Assembly (NCBI RefSeq): GCF_000471905.2
Contig: NW_006500010.1
Location: 3,449,848-3,513,847 of the forward strand
Reading direction: 5' to 3'
From: Amborella trichopoda
Taxonomy: Eukaryota > Streptophyta > Magnoliopsida > Amborellales > Amborellaceae
DNA: 64,000 bases
The number at the start of each line of letters is the position of its first letter. The stretch's first letter is position 1. Below are positions 1-12,800 of the stretch, one piece after another. Below the pieces are notes generated by a model that was not told the DNA's origin, ran no database searches, and saw only the letters and a program-made list of their open reading frames with translations. Position numbers and translations under genes: made by a program.

Positions 1-2319
1 AATCTATTATAGCCCTCCATTGATTTAATTTTCTAGGTATTATCCCCTCAAATACTTTTGAAACCACATTACAAATCTCAAAATCTTTTTTTTTTTCATC
101 TACCCTTAAATGAAAAGTAACTTTTATTTATTTATTTATGAAAGTACCTCTTTTAAAATGTATGTTTCTATTTGGTTTGTTCCATATTGAAGGTGGTTTA
201 GCACATATATCGGCTTTATTAAGGAAAGAAAAGAAAGAAAAGATGAATGTGTATTTTGAAAGTAGTATTTTTATATAAAAAAAAAAGAGTCAACTTTTTT
301 ATTTGGGATGCGGGTTAAAAAAAAAAAAAAAAGGCGGTTATGGGGGTTTCTGAGGGGGTTTAAAAAAGATTGGTGGGATGGATTTGGGGAATGGTTTTTT
401 TATGGAATTTGCCCTTTCATCTATTTCTATTTTCTTCTGTGGGTCAACGAATTTTCACCAAACTCAGCAAAATTCGCCGAAATCTTGCGAAAGTTTCCCG
501 TTATGTTCGTACCGCAAGGCAGCACGCCCGACACGCTTTGGGTCGTGTCGGTGGTTCGTCACAGCCAATCCAAATTTTGGCTAAATTTGGGGGAACTCAT
601 GCACTAAGAATGCCAAAATTACTCCTAAAACTTTGCAAATATAGCGACACTAACCTTTATATGTAGATGACGGAGTGCCAAATATCTTCTAAATCTTCAT
701 GTTATATTTCACAATACTTGAAGAAGTGTTAGATTTGGATCGGAATCAGCCGAATTAGATTGAAAATCTAGTTAAGTTTTTGGTAAAAAATGGGAATTGG
801 CCGGTTTTTCAAATAATTGGCCATTTCTCTAAAGGAACCGGTCAGTTTTATTAGGAAACTAGACAATTTAGCATTGATTGATTTCCCAATTTTATATTTT
901 ATTAGTTTGTCTAAATATTATTTTTTATTAGTCAATTTCTCTTAGCCAAATTTCTAGTTCATGTAAGAAATTGGCCCATCCGAACCAATGGCTGACTCGA
1001 TTGACTAATTTGCAGTTCTAAACACTAAGCTTGTCCTTCTATGATGCGCATGGTGACTCAAATATGTTGAGAACAAATTTGTGACAAATAAAACTCCACG
1101 TCACTAATACGTTAAAAAAAACTAACTCCTAATCTAAAACAAATTTGTGCAAAAAAAAATGGGGATAATGTATTATTGACAACGTGGTTGACAAGGTTGC
1201 GCTATTTGAGTATCTAATTTGACATCTAATGAGTGAAAATAGTTGTGACCTCCTTATACAGAAAATACATGGTATTTTTTCCAACGCTCATTTCTTGCAA
1301 TTACCCCCAAATGAAAAAGCTATTATTTTTTTACCAAAATACCATCTTTTCAAGCCACATTTCCCATTTTATCTCAAGTCGATCTGACACAAAATGTGTC
1401 CGACCGGCATAATTTGAATAGAAGGTTATGTTGGACTAGAACAATTTCAATATAAGCCAACATTTTATACTGGACTGGCAGAAGTTTACTATTAGAAGTT
1501 GGTACGACACATATTGTGTTAGACTGGCACTTTTTTGTTAGAAGCCAGTTCGACATATTTTTGCGTTAGACTAACACATGTTAAGCATTACGTTTTAGAA
1601 ATATAGATTGGGGGTATTTTTGACAAAATTTTGGCTATTTTATTTTAAAGATGATTGTAAAAGATAAATAATATTGAAGTTAGTAGTGTGGTATCATAAA
1701 TATTACGGTGCACAAATTTTTTGGGTAAAGGTGGGGGAAATAATCTATACTTGTCCTTAAAAGGGTTTTAAATTATGTTTAGTTGGTTAAACTAGTTAAA
1801 AATAAACTCGTCATATTCAAGCTAGTAAATTTTTTATTTTAACCATTAGTTTTTTATTTTTATCAAACTTTATTTTTGTGAACAAATCAGCATCGATTGG
1901 GCATCAACTGGTTTGGGCAGCGGATCTAGGTCAATTGTGATAAATGGGGTATATGCTTTAATTTAGTGTTGATGTTTCAATACAACGTCGTACCCTCCAT
2001 TCCCACAGTAAACATAAACACCACTAAAATAATTTGCATATATATTTTCTTCATATTTATTTTTGAAATTTTTATATTAAAAAAAGAAAACCCAAACCTT
2101 TATAGACAAGACAATTCTGAATAGAGATATGGATATGGAGACGGATCTACATAGAGAGACGGAGAAAGAGATGCATTTATGCAGGGTATTTGTGAGTGAG
2201 ATATTAAGTAGATAGAGAGACGTGGACGATCATTCTCACAAGAGAGACGTATTCAAAGAGCTTAGAGAGAGAAACACGTACATGTCGAACATGCATGAAG
2301 TTTTTATATGGCATAGGCT
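1..2319. other. Intergenic AT-rich sequence, no gene seen
   Basis: No coding exon is recognisable on either strand; the short open frames near 308-666 look like chance. The stretch holds a degenerate short tandem repeat (1376-1575) and, at about 1218-1266, half of a small MITE whose fuller copies lie at 15626-15851 and 41712-41930. Confidence 0.6.
1376..1575. repeat. Degenerate short tandem repeat
   Basis: About five diverged units of roughly 30-50 bp follow one another. Each has a GACACA...GTGT/GTTAGACTGGCA core and ends near AGAAG. The units are too diverged for an exact period. Confidence 0.5.
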
Positions 2320-2722
2320 TTATGAAAAGGGCGCGGTTTGTATAGAGACTAGGCTCCAAACAATCAAATTAGAGCCTACCTTCAAATAGTGTTGAAAAAT
2401 GTGGGTTTGTTATTGAAAATATTTGTGATAACTTTAAAATATATTTTCATATTCATTTATAAAGTTCAAAGCTTAAAAAACAGTGTAGATCGACATATCT
2501 ATGAAAATCTTGAAAATTGACGGTCTAAAATTGCGTTGCAAAATGCACTATTTCCAAAACTTGAAATTCAATTTTTTCTCATGTCCATGCATCTTGATGT
2601 CGAGATGATAAATTTGAAAATATTTGAGGGTCAAAACAACCTACTCTAGTGAACTTTTTGATGTAGGCTCAAATTTGATTGTTTTGAGGCTCAGCTCTAT
2701 ATAAACTTTTCCCTTATGAAAA
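2320..2722 (-). mobile_element. Mutator-like MITE, copy 1, with 9-bp target duplication
   Basis: The element runs 2329-2713 (385 bp), starts GGG and ends CCC, and is flanked on both sides by the identical 9-mer TTATGAAAA (2320-2328 and 2714-2722). Its ends are imperfect inverted repeats built around a TATAGAG...CTCNAAACAATCAAAT core. Reverse-complemented it matches the elements at 46148-46541 and 48377-48779 along their length. A 9-bp target duplication is typical of Mutator-like transposons. No ORF is present, so it is non-autonomous. Confidence 0.85.
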
Positions 2723-3642
2723 ATAAATAAAACTTCACCTCAAATCCTCATCTCAAAAACATCAAATGCTTGGTAAATATTATCTAAAATCAATTTTCAA
2801 CACCGATGATAAAAGTTGAAACTCAAAGCACGTTACTGATCTTGCGGATATGTGAACATTTATTTTTAGGGCGAAATAAATGGTCTAGGTGATTTATTGC
2901 AATGTATCTTATTTTTTCATTTGAAATCCTAAATTTCTTTTTACAACCATAATATTTAGACCGAGATGATAAATTTAAGGTTCAGACCGAGACGATCAAT
3001 GTAAGGTTTTCCGATGCTTCAATTGCAATTTTGGATGGGTTATGAGGTGAGGCCTTACTTATTTCGATAGGACTGCAGCTGGATGAAACCATAGAGGGTA
3101 TCACCAATTCAAGAGAGGAAGGCCATCCACCGTCATTTTGAAAAAATGAAGGGTGGAAATGAACCTGAGAGTACGGCATGAGATTGGAGCATAAAAGGAA
3201 GGAGAGAGAGAGAGTGTGAAAGGATTTAAAAGTAGAGTGAAAATGGAAAGTATTTATGGTTTATATCTGAGCTTTGTTCCTTTCTCTAATGTCTTTACAC
3301 CTTTACAGGACTCCGTTGTATCTGCTACAAAAGTGAAACAACAGATTTAGAGAGAGAAACTGATATTTTTAGAGAGAGAAACAGATAGTTTTTAGAGAGA
3401 GAAGCAAAACCCAACTAGAGAGAGAAACAAAAATAGATAAATAACGACTGGCCCAAATTCACATCAGATATCACGTAACAGCTATCTTCACCATAATGAC
3501 TAAAACACCCCTAGTGTCGCCGTCCCTCCAACAGCTAAAGAGTGCTAATTTCTGTAGGAATAGGGAGGATATATTGCGTGCATACAGATGGTAGTTCCGT
3601 AATAAGTCAATTTCACTCTGATTTTTACTTTATTTTGGGCGG
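2723..3642. other. Upstream region of the CCCH zinc-finger gene
   Basis: No coding exon is seen. Repeated TTTAGAGAGAGAAAC motifs occur at about 3345-3425. The stretch probably includes the promoter of the downstream gene. Confidence 0.5.
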
Positions 3643-3650
3643 TATAAAAA
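3643..3650 (+). promoter_or_regulatory. Probable TATA box of the CCCH gene
   Basis: TATAAAAA lies 239 bp upstream of the ATG at 3889 and just upstream of a GA-rich stretch that would be 5'UTR. This spacing predicts transcription starting near 3675. Assignment is by motif and position only. Confidence 0.5.
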
Positions 3651-3691
3651 ACCAGAAGCAGGAAGCCCAACTCCCAGCCTTTGAAAATCAA

Positions 3692-3797
3692 TAGAGAGAG
3701 AGAGTGAGAGGAGGGAGAGAGAGAGAGGAGGGGAGTTAGAGAGAGAGAGAGTGGGAGATAGGTATAGAGAGAGAGTGTGTTGATAGAGAGAGGGGGG
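3692..3797. repeat. GA microsatellite in predicted 5'UTR
   Basis: Interrupted (GA)n/(AG)n tracts fill most of the inferred leader of the CCCH gene. GA/CT-rich 5'UTRs are common in plant genes and can bind GAGA-binding (BPC) proteins; that role is inference here. Confidence 0.7.
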
Positions 3798-3888
3798 CTA
3801 ATCTAGAGCCTCCTAGAAGCTTCTAGAACCCCCTCTGTAGATTGTGTAAAGAATTGTGGTTGTAGATATACAAATTTCTGTTGATTTC

Positions 3889-6800
3889 ATGGAATATTAC
3901 GGGAAAAACCCTACATTGGAGGGATCTTCAATTGATCCCTCTCCTGAATGGAACGAGGTTGGTCTCGAAGGTCAGTAATGGATGCTAGTCTCTGTTTCAT
4001 CTGTGTTTTCACTTTGTTTTTAAGTGAATTTGGATGATTTTATTGTAATCCTAGAATGCCGATTCTTAGATCTCTGAAAGGGGAGAAATTCGTTTTTTGA
4101 TGTTGGGTTTGATGGGTTTTGTTTGATTAGAATTGCGTTGGTGATCATTTCGTTTTCTGTATTCAAATGCGTAGTTTTTAGTGAATTATTCGGCTAAATT
4201 ACACGATTATTGGTGATTTTTTGTGGTTTAAGGGTTAGGTTTTGTGAGGATCAATGGAATAGGATTGTTGTTAGTGGTCCTTTTATTGAAAAACTAAATA
4301 TTTTCTCCCATTTGGTTTTTGGTGAATTTTTGGTGTTTAGATGTGAACTAAGTTTGGTGAATTTGTTAGGGTAAAGATCGGGTTTCGATTGGACTTTCAT
4401 TGGTTTTGTTTGATTTGTATTTTTGTAGTAGTAATTTGCACATTCTGTTTCTTTGCCATCTTGGGGCGTGTGTTTCAAGTGAGTTGATCACTTGTTGATT
4501 GATTGTTTGAAAAATAGCATTAAGTATCAGAGCATCAGGGGTCTGACTGGTTTTTGTCGGGTTTGTCTCACATGTTGATTTGGATGAAGTGAATTTTCAA
4601 TCCCTTTTGCAATTTTTTGGTGCGTTGCTTTTTAAACCACTCTTCCAATGTTTGCTCGGTGACTATCAGAGCAGGCATTTGGATTGGCTTGATTTTTATG
4701 GAGTTTCTTCGAAGTGAATTGGGCTGCTGATGCATTTCAGTTCTGTTGTTTATTGCTCCCTTTCTATTTTTAACTAGAGAAAGAGACTATTTATCTTGTA
4801 TTTCTTTGATCTTCTTCCTCTTTTTTCTTATTTTATTTTTCTTCATGCTCATTTTTTGAGTTGTAAATTACTGAGTTGTTAGCATCTTATTTTAAACTTA
4901 TTGGAAGGTCATGATCAAACTTTGGGTAGTATTTTTTCTCTTTGTTTTCTGTATTTATTCTTAATTTTTCAAGGCAACATCTCACAACAGTTGCGCTGCT
5001 GGAATAAACGGTGGACATGCTAGGGGATTGATATGGGGAGGTTTATGTTTGATAAGTATAAATGTGTGGCTCATGCGAGTGATAGGTATAAACTAGCGAG
5101 AATCTTCACATCAGAAGGGTTGATCGAAGTGTAATTATTGAATTTTAAGGTGAATTAATTGTGCCATCTTTTAGTATTAGTTTTGTTTTGCTTTTCTGGT
5201 TTCCTGTGGAAATTTGTGATTAAGCCATAGTGAACATGATATGCTTTAGTATTCAATATCTAGTGTTACTTCGAACTGCATAAAGCAAATTGCATAAATG
5301 ATTTTCAATGGGATTTTATTTAAGCCATAGGGAACATGATATGCTTTAGTATTCAATATCTAGTGTTACTTCTAACTGCATAATGCGAATTGCATAAATG
5401 ATTTTCAATGTGATTTTATTTAACTATAGTGACTTGAGTTGAATGGGATCATTGATGGATATATTTGCATGTAGAGTCCATGTGGCGATTGAGCCTTGGA
5501 AGAGAAAGTGGTGGGGAATATTACCCAGAAAGGCCAGGAGAGGCTGATTGTATGTTTTATATGAAGACAGGGTTTTGCCGCTATGGGGCCAACTGTCGTT
5601 ATAATCATCCTCACGATCGGAATCCGGTATGCTACTTTACGTAAATTTATTTCTTTAAAATTGATAAGTTTGCTCCTCTGGGTGTAACCATGAGCCTCTA
5701 TTGTTTTTCTTCGAATTTTATGATAATTATTAATTAGTAGGTTTAATGGGATAGCTTTGCTGAAGGTGTTGTAACCGTAAACATTGCTTGATTCCATGTA
5801 GCTGGTGTTTGGAATCTGTATCCGTTACCATGTCACTGCAACTCGACTAATCTTGCATGATCATGACTTGTGTTCCTGTCTGGTCTTGTGTTATAACTTA
5901 TCATGGGAATTTGGTAAGCACATCCTGTGTTTCTACTGATGGGCTTAGCATTTAGCAGATGCTTGACTCAGCTCTTTCGTATTGGTTTCCTTCTCAACTT
6001 TCTATTTCCATGAATAATGCATTGAAAGGTTGATGCACTTGGATTGATTTTTCTGAGGTAGTTTACATTGTGTGGATCATTTAACTAGGATTTCAGGTAC
6101 TTGCAAATGACTTGTTTCCTATTGAGAAAACACGTTGGAAATGGCACCCCAAATCTGTGTGTGTGTGTGTGCGTGCATGCGCGCATGCGTATCTTTTTTG
6201 TTAATTATCTAAGACTAAATGCTGTAACATGTACCCATTTTATATCTAATGAAATTGACAGTATATCTTAATCTGACACATATATAACTGATTGATGTCA
6301 AGGATATTGGTATCATGGACTGAAATGTTGCATCAAATATTTACCTACTGTGCAAACATACAAACACAAAAAACTGCATGATAGAACACGCGCACAGTAA
6401 AACACTCTATAAATATAAAGGCATATATCTTACATGTGTATACACCCACAAAGATTCACCCACAAAGATTCACCTGTTGTATGCTACACAATAGTTCCTT
6501 TTATTTATTTTTGGGCTATGATGATATACTGTAATTCCATTTACATATTATCAAGATCTTCATGCATTTACTCATTATAAGAAAACTTCCCTTTTTCTAT
6601 TTACATTAGAATTCTTTACAATCAGGCTGCAGACGTTCTGCAAACTGGAGGAGGAGAGTACCCAGAGAGGGTGGGCCAGCCTACTTGCCAGGTATGTTCT
6701 CATCATTTTAGGCTATAGAGCCATACACGTTTGAACTCTGCAAAGCGTAATTCCCTTTCATTAAACTTTTGTTGGTATATTAGTTCCATGCAGTGTTTGT

Positions 6801-9800
6801 TTTATTGGTGAACTTGTAGGTTAGCTTCTCTAATTTACTTTCCCTGTAAAAATTCCAAAACCTGGATTATACCCATATAATTCAGGTAGCTCCTGCGAAA
6901 ATTATATCCGTATACCTGACCCTAAGCTTTGTACAAATTATATTTTCCTCCTGTCACTGATTGTTATACTAAGCCTTGTACAACCTGTTAAAATTGAATG
7001 ACAAGATTTTCCCATGTATGGATATCTTTCTTTGTGGAGGGAGGAGGGAGGGAGCTGGTCTGGAGATGCTGTCTCAATGATTTTAGGGCTTATTTTATTG
7101 TCTTTGTATTTTCATGGTCAATTTTATCTCATTGCAGGTTTTTTTTCTTAATATGCAGTATTTTATTAAGACCGGTACATGCAAATTTGGAGCTACATGC
7201 AAGTATCACCATCCAAGATATGGGGGTGGATTGATGAGCCCTGTTGGACTTAATATTTTAGGCTACCCATTACGACCGGTGGGGTTTCATGCCATCTCTT
7301 GTTATTACTTTATGTGTTGTGGTTGTCCAATATTAAGTTACCCATTACGACCTGTGGGGTTTCATGCCATCTCTTGTTATTACTTCATGTGTTGTGGTTG
7401 TCCTCTTTGAGATAATATCAAACTCCAATAGCTTTCCCAAAAAAATAAAAAATAAAAGAAAAGGTCAAATTCAATAAAGCACTCGCAAGGGTGGAAGATG
7501 CATACTCATGAACACTTACTCAGCGTCATTTAAAGTTATAATGTGATCGATCTCATGGTGAAAATGATGTGAGTTTGACAAGTCCTATAGACTCTGGTAC
7601 ATGGTACTCGTGCTACCTCCACAGGCAGTTCCCACTTCCCAGTTCCCAGATACAGATGGACTGTATGCACCTGGGTAATTGGCCATGTGGGCTTTAACTC
7701 CAGTTGTGATCTCAATCTATTCATCAGTGGGAACTGATGGTGGATTTTACCCTGGAGTACCTTGTACCATATTTCATTGGACTGTGGTGTATGAAAATTA
7801 TTCACTGTGGCCCAAGGTTATTGTGGAAATTGATGGATTATGTTTGTTTACAGGGTGACAAGGAGTGTTCCTACTATGTGAAAACTGGACAGTGCAAGTT
7901 TGGCCCAACCTGTAAATTCCACCACCCACAGCCAGTCAACACCTCGTTGCAAACAACACCTGCACCTCAGTTTTATCCAACGGTGCATTCTCCTTCACAA
8001 CCTTCTCCTCAGCAGTATGGGGGAGGAATGGCGAGCTGGCAGGTTGCTCGCTCGCCATTCCTGCCTGGTTCATATGTCCAAGGACCCTATAGTCCTGTGA
8101 TTCTTCATCCAGGGGTGGTACCACTTCCTGGTTGGAGTGCTTATCCGGTGAGCTGAAATGCAACCCACATGGTTTTCCTTTCTATTGAGACATGAGAAGT
8201 TTTTATGTTCCAAGGTTTAGAGTTGGCATTTCTCCCTTCTTTTCAATATTTCTTTGAGATTTTGGATTGAAAATTGGATGAAATTGATTCAAAGTCGCTT
8301 GAAGATCAGTTAGTGATGATGCTATTGTGATAAAATAAGAAAAAAGGATTTGTAAGAACTAGGAAACCATTTGTTATCATTTCTTTCAAATTATGGTATG
8401 ACAGCTGGAGAAACCATACCAAAGTCAATGGACTATAGATACTGATATTTGGGGGTTGCATGATTGCCTGACAAGATGATGAACGGTGGGGGAATGGGAG
8501 CGACCACTAGGTCAGGCATTCCCCCAATGGTGGGTCGCACTCTCTCTCTCCATCATCGTCCATGTCATATCATGACCCTATGGACTATGATTTTCTATCC
8601 ACCCTCGGACCATAGTCTACTTTCCCTTGTATTATACTTGTTATATTCCCTTGCTGCTGTCAGCCTTAAAAACATGACATGGTTACCAAGGTCTAGCTTC
8701 TATTCCATTTCCTCACTCATTATTCTTTTTGAAGCAGCCTCCTGTAACTCCTGTGGCATCACCTGGTGCACAGCAGCCAGTGGGAACAGGCTCTCTTTAT
8801 GGATTGTCTCCGACAGCTACTCCATATCCTGGATTCTTTTCTCCTGTATCTTCTTCCGTTGCTGGACCTTCAGGTACGAAAGAGAACACTTTTCCTGAAA
8901 GACCTGGTCAGCCAGAATGCCAGTTCTACATGAGAACAGGGGACTGTAAATATGGGTCCACGTGTAGATATCATCATCCCCCGGACAGGATAGTTCCACA
9001 AACAAACTGCACTCTCAGCCCCATTGGTTTCCCTTTACGCCCGGTATATATACTGCCTCCCTACTTTTACTCTCTCTCTCTGTCTCTCCTCTCTCTCTCT
9101 CATGATAGAGATTCTTCAGTTGTTTGTAGAGAGCAGACCCTTGTTCTTCAGAAATATAATTTTGCTTGTATTTGGTCCTTTTTTCTGCTTTAAAAAATTA
9201 GTTTGAATATTTATGTATTTCATTTTTCTGCTTGTCGGTTAGATGGTATAGTTCAAAGGCTTGAATAAACAAATTTAATGTCCCATGTGTTACCTAATTG
9301 TGGTTATGAATGTGTGGCATGTTGGTATTCTTATTGAGGTTGGAATTGCTCATTTAGGATTAGACAGCCAAAGGCTTCGTTATTTGTGATAAGCGTGATG
9401 GGAGTGCTGCGACTGATGTTGATTCAAGGGAAACAGCTAGATGGCCCATTTTGAAATGAATGAACTTTGCTATTGATCTGACTGACAATTAGATTGAATT
9501 AGATACAAAGATGGATTTAGACATCTGGTCACTGGTTCATAGATTGGTTGGAGTTGAATTTTTTGAAATCATCAAAATGGCCAGTTCAAGACCCTTTATT
9601 TGAGGAATTTTTTTCCATATTCAAACTTTCACCAAACAAAAATGAGGAAGCATGATATCAACTGAAGGTTTAGTTAGAAACTAGGCCGGTTGAAGCTTAG
9701 TTGGTGAAGTCAGCTGGTTCAAATGGGTAAATCTGAGATTGAGAATTCAGATCAGCTGGTCTTAAATTCATATACAGATTTGGCTTCTTTCCCATTCATA

Positions 9801-12800
9801 CTAACATGCAATTGCTGGAGCTTTTGGAGAGGTTGAACTGGAGCAAACTATCTAGCTGATTATGAGTCTAAATATGGATCTAATACCTTGTAGCTACTTA
9901 ATGACGAATTAAGAGTGGACGAATTAAGAGTGGCCTGTTCACACTCTGATTATCATAAGAATCTTGTGCTTTTCAACATATGTCATGTAAGATCATTTGT
10001 GCATGTTAGACAGGACACAATATATATGCATGATTCTATGATTGAAAAAACTCATAATGGTTGAAATTCAGGAAAAGAAAAAATAGAATAATTAAGTGTG
10101 AAATCCAGGATTATGCATACGTAATTTGATTTATTAGCAAATTGATATCATTATTCATTAAATTTTGAAAAAGAAAAATCGTTTTAACTAAATAGTCCAA
10201 AAGGCACAGACTATATGTAAATCAAGTCAGATAAATTTGCAAGTTTATCTACCAACTAAATGCCAAGACATTTGGAAGTTTAAAATTAATAGCTAGTTTG
10301 TATCTTATGTGGATATATATATATATATATATATATTTATGTGGCTGCATGTACACATGTGTGCATGCGTGTTATAAAATTTTGTTTTGTACAAAAATCC
10401 TCACCACCTTGCTAGCTACTACAATGATGCAGAAAGAATTTTGCAGGGAGAAAATAAAATAATCTATCAATTCGAAATTAAAGGAAGCAAACAAGCCTAG
10501 CTTCAATGGCTATGCAGAATTCATAAGAATTCAAGGAAACAGTGTTTCTAAAAAATAACTCAACTCTTTATTTTAAATTTTCTACATAGACCCTATTTAT
10601 AATAATAGACCTTACCTAGAACCAAGAAATTCTAACTCTAATTAAAATAAAATACTTAATAAAAGCAAAATTGTAATGACATTTTTACCCCTGATAAAAG
10701 AAATAACTTCATATGCACTCTAACTATTTTTCTAAATGACTCCTAAAATCCTAAAAAATTTAAAAACCCTAGAATCCCTAGAAACCTTAAAAATCCTAAA
10801 AATAAACACTAAAATTAAAATATACATTTTTTGAAATTAAAAATAAGAAGAATTTTGTCTTGCATCACAAAATAAAAGGGAGAGCAAAGGGAGCAAGTTG
10901 GGGGGCAAGGAAGAGAGGGAAAAGAACAAAAAGGGGAAGAAGAACGAATGAAGGGCCAGACTGCCAAATTTAGAATCACTCTGCACAGGAAGAAAATACA
11001 GTAAAAGTGAACCATAAGGGAGAAATAATTGGTGGGAGGAAAAGAGGGTAAAAGGTGATAATTGAGAGGGGAGGGATGGAACTCAAAGGCCGGCGAGAGG
11101 GACGAGATCCAACTATGACTGCATTCAATGTCAGCATGATATGATCTTACTAGGCAAGACCGTACTCAGCAACCAAAAGATAGTTCGATCACGTGCCAAC
11201 ACTTATTTCAATTTCAAATAGAACTTATTCAAATAAGAAACTACCTAATTTGACTTACATTTGTGGCTCCTGCAAACTTCTCATCACAAATATAGTTTAG
11301 GCCCCTCTATGTATGCTCCTTCATTTCGCCCAGGTCAGTTTCTTAATCGCAGGGCTTCCTGTCTTAGAAGCCGCCAATGAGGGTACGTAGCCTCGTCCTA
11401 GTTAAATTGGGTTTTTTCCTCTGAGGCCAAGATGTTGTGGTTTTTCTTCTTGCATATGTGCAAGGCCGATCATGGCTGTCAAGGTTGTGGGATGGAATAT
11501 GCATACCTTGATCCCAATTTCTTCCTTTTGGCCCTAATAAAGCAACTGGTCAAGGCCTTTTCGGTCCATTGTCCAACCGATTCACCAACCGCTTAAAATG
11601 GTTTGATTTTCCCAAACTATTCCTATCTGTCTTAATTTGGAGAGGGTTGCATCGGCATCTTCATATTCTATGGGGCCAAAACAGACACAGAGAGCTTTAG
11701 CTAGCTCTACCCATGTCTATGCTCCATGTGATAGATCCACCCAGTTGGATCATCGCTGCTAAATAATGCAAAATCTAAATGGGTGTATCGGGCTTGGATC
11801 GAGGTTCCATCCTCACCAGTGCAAGGTATCCCTCCATTTGACACCTGTCTCAATCCTTGTACTCTAATTGAGCAATTGATGTGCATCATCTTTTAGCATT
11901 GAAGATGCTAGTCGCTCATATTGAAGACTCATGGTGGCGAGGGTATCACAAAACTACTGTAGCAGCCCCGTATGTTGCTTCACTTCTCCCTTATTTTTTT
12001 TTCCATCCATCGCATATACTTATGCCTACAACTAGCTTTGGGCATACCAGGCTCCGGTTCTGATACCAAATGATACCAACCTGCTTGAGCAATTGTTGAG
12101 CATCATCTTTTAGCATGGAAGATGCCAGTCGCTCATATTGAAGACTCATGGTGGCAAGGGTTTCACGAATCTACTGTAGCTGCCCGAGTGTTGCTTCACT
12201 TCTCCCTTATTTTTCTTCCATCCATCGCATGTACTTATGCCTATAACTAGCTTTGGGCATACCAGGCTCCGGTTCTGATACGAAATGATACCAACCTGCT
12301 TGGCAAGACCGCACTCAGCAACCAAAAGATCATAAAAATGCCAAAGTTTGATGCACTTTGAGTTGGATGTCCCTCCGTGTGCAACACGCATTGAGTTTTT
12401 AAAGAAAAGGGTTCAGCACCATTTTTATTACTCAAACTCTCTTTAAACAAGAAGCATTTCCCCTCCTAAATCTATACCCTAATCACGTTCCAACACTTAG
12501 TCTGATTTCAAAAGATAACAATTTATTCAAATAAGAACTTTACTTAATTTTACTAACCCTCTAACTGAATTTGAATATTCAAATTTATTCAAATATGGCA
12601 AGTAACTAATTACCCATACTACAGTTTCCTAACAGAGTGGAACCCGCATGGCATCGAGAAGCACGAGACAGGCATTTGGATTTTGAGGCGAGACTCCACT
12701 ACTACTTGTTTTTCCATACCATAATAGCATTCGCCTCTCCATTTCTTATGTGGAGTTTCTTCTTCGCATGTTCTGACAACTAATTCTATCCAAAGTGCTT

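Noticed and set aside
308-666. Overlapping short open frames near the left edge
   Set aside because: No motif, no consistent codon pattern and a poly-A-derived Lys run; probably chance.
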